NCBI GenBank assembly: GCA_963682055.1
Contig: OY821749.1
Coordinates: 6,870,336 to 6,934,335 of the forward strand
From: Primula veris
Taxonomy: Eukaryota; Streptophyta; Magnoliopsida; Ericales; Primulaceae
Direction of reading: 5' to 3'
Length of the DNA stretch: 64,000 nucleotides
In this document: positions 62,214-64,000 of the stretch, one piece after another
Layout: each line of letters starts with the position of its first letter
Numbering within the stretch: position 1 is the first letter of the stretch
The notes under the pieces: model-generated
Seen by the model: only the letters and a program-made list of their open reading frames with translations
Database searches by the model: none
What the model was told of the DNA's origin: nothing
Position numbers and translations under genes: made by a program

Positions 62214-63796
62214 TGTATGTATATATAAAGAGTATCGTAAGTAATTATATAGAAAGAGAGTATCAGATGAGGAGAGAGAAAGATAAGGAATAAATAGAAA
62301 GTGATCGAAAAAGAGAGAGCAATGCGATCACAGAAGGGGAGGGAGGGAGTGATTGCATAAAACAGAGTAGCAGAAAATATTTATAGATTTCCCAAGTTTT
62401 GCTGATTATTAGCAAAATTGCACTAAAGAAAATGTTTGAGGGATAAGTTTTGAAGAGTAGCACTTCTTTTTGAAAATTTATAACACCGTCTTTACTCGTC
62501 TAAATAAATAAATTCTAGTTCATGGACGTCTCAATAAGTATTTCCTACTACTGTAGCAGTTGGCGTGCCAAAAATAATTTGATTTCTATAATGAACAATT
62601 CAACATTTCAAAAAGCATCGAGTTTTTTCACTTTTTCCATTACTTCACGTTAGGTTCTTTGTTGGAAATAAAAATCAAATACTTTGAAGGACTTCCAAAA
62701 TTCTCAGACTTCATATCTTTATCTACTTTGGAATCAACTACTTCCGTACCATTTGCATATATTAAATTCACATCATCAATATCTTATCTTTAAAGAGCAT
62801 AATTATTCATCAATATATGTCAACCCGATCAAACCCATAGTATTAATATCTTCATAAGAAATTGAATCAAAATTAAACTTCGTTGTAAATATGTTTTTTT
62901 TTTTTCATAATGGAAACTTATTATATGAATTAAAACTCATACCGTACATAGGAAAAATCATCATACTCCTTGTAAATATGATTTTCTTCTTTAACTATAG
63001 ACTCCGAACTAATTTCTTTTGAGAGTCATTCAACAATACAATCAATTTTCGTTGGTTCGTTGTCACTATCATACCTTGGTTTGTGTTCATAGCCTAATTT
63101 TCAACGAAATAGTCTTCCTCGAAATTAACTCCATATTCATCGTTACCCGCGGATAGGTCTCATACACGTCCATCGCATTTTCTACTTCCGTAGTTGTGCA
63201 TTCGCTCAACCTCCTCTTAATTTTTGGATTCAACTATTAATTATTAGGATAAATTAACAAAACATACTACTTTTAAAACTAAATTATCAAAAACATACCC
63301 TTACAACTTTAACTATGAAAAACATATCAAACAAATTTAAATTTAATATTATTTATTCTTTTCTTTATCTCTCTCTCATCTTACTCTATCTCTCATCCAT
63401 TCTTCTTTCTCATCAATTCTTTTATGTATCTCTTCATTCTTATCTCTTATCAATTTTTCTTTTTATCTTTCTGATCTTACTCTCTCTCTCATCCATTCTT
63501 CTATGTATCTTTTTTTAATATCACATTCTATCTCTCTCCCTTCCTCTACCACGAAAACCCGTCACTAACTACCGAACACCATCTATATTATATAGATATC
63601 CATATACATATAAATACATATATATACATACGTAATACACAAATATTACACTATTTGATACCCCGTAATATATGAAAAATATATGGAATTAGTGAGATTG
63701 TTTTCTATTTATTGAGTTTTGAGACTATTGTAAACATTGTGGGTTTCAAGTTGAAAGAGAAGAATCCATATGTATAATATTGAGAGAAATTCATAT
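62214..63796. other. AT-rich sequence at the right end of the window
   Basis: No gene recognised. A CT-rich stretch (63360-63545) gives frames made only of low-complexity Leu/Ser sequence, and purine-rich sequence at 62250-62350 is similar on the opposite strand. Confidence 0.5.
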
Positions 63797-63995
63797 GTAT
63801 GGTATGAAGTTTTAAAATTATGGTATGAAGTTTTAAAATTAGGGTATAAAGTTTTAAAATTAGTATATGAAGTTTTAAAATTAGAGTATAAAGTTTTGAA
63901 ATTAGGGTATGAAGTTTTTGAAATTAGGGTATGAAGTTTTGAAATTAGGGCATGAAGTTTTAAAATTAGGGTATGACGTTTTATAATTAGCATAT
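63797..63995. repeat. Minisatellite, 23-bp unit
   Basis: About eight to nine copies of a unit like GGTATGAAGTTTTAAAATTA with small changes (ATGAAG/ATAAAG, TTTTAAAATTA/TTTTGAAATTA) run to the window edge. The minus-strand frame there (repeated NFKTSY/NFKTLY) is a translation of the repeat and not a gene. Confidence 0.9.
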
Positions 63996-64000
63996 GCATA

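Noticed and set aside
63315..63518. 67-codon Leu/Ser-rich frame as a membrane peptide
   Set aside because: It is a translation of a CT-rich low-complexity stretch.

Overview
This window is nuclear DNA from a flowering plant, almost certainly a eudicot. The evidence is AT-rich intergenic sequence, short exons joined by GT-AG introns, plant-specific protein families (SHOC1, remorin, CLE, SEND1), and abundant plant transposons (Stowaway, Mutator-type, copia, Helitron). Six protein-coding genes can be modelled complete and one is partial. One 200-base run of N (9995-10194) is an assembly gap inside a coding exon.

Layout: 1-1945 is a degenerate minisatellite. From 4034 to 11280 (+) runs SHOC1, an XPF-like meiotic crossover factor; its first exon is not seen, it carries the N gap, and one exon changes frame twice. 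From 13047 to 19296 (+) is a four-exon ascorbate-reducible cytochrome b561, whose 4.7-kb first intron holds a tandem duplication that copied the exon-1 splice donor, a solo LTR and a foldback element. 19297-24703 is intergenic and contains a 701-bp Mutator-type element with a 9-bp target duplication. From 24704 to 27271 (+) is a five-exon group-1 remorin. 27895-28285 is a cluster of short hairpins. 28446-35486 is a decayed Ty1/copia retrotransposon. From 37088 to 38976 (+) is splicing factor SF1/BBP, whose likely promoter starts just beyond the copia 3' LTR. From 48202 down to 40639 (-) is the 14-exon SEND1 (Rad2/XPG-family nuclease), convergent with SF1. From 50524 to 52172 (+) is a two-exon membrane steroid-binding protein (MAPR), head-to-head with SEND1. 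53931-54136 is a solo LTR of the copia family. The rest is AT-rich, with inverted-repeat elements, then a one-exon CLE peptide gene at 61001-61276 (+), a small Helitron-like element, and a 23-bp minisatellite at the right edge.

The genes do not form a pathway. SHOC1 and SEND1 both act on branched DNA, and from memory SHOC1, MSBP, SEND1 and a remorin lie close together in two Arabidopsis regions (At5g522xx and At3g489xx), so this looks like an inherited syntenic block. The main open questions are whether SHOC1 is intact here, and why three of the genes carry local tandem duplications, two of which copied exon sequence into introns. No clearly new multi-gene system was found.
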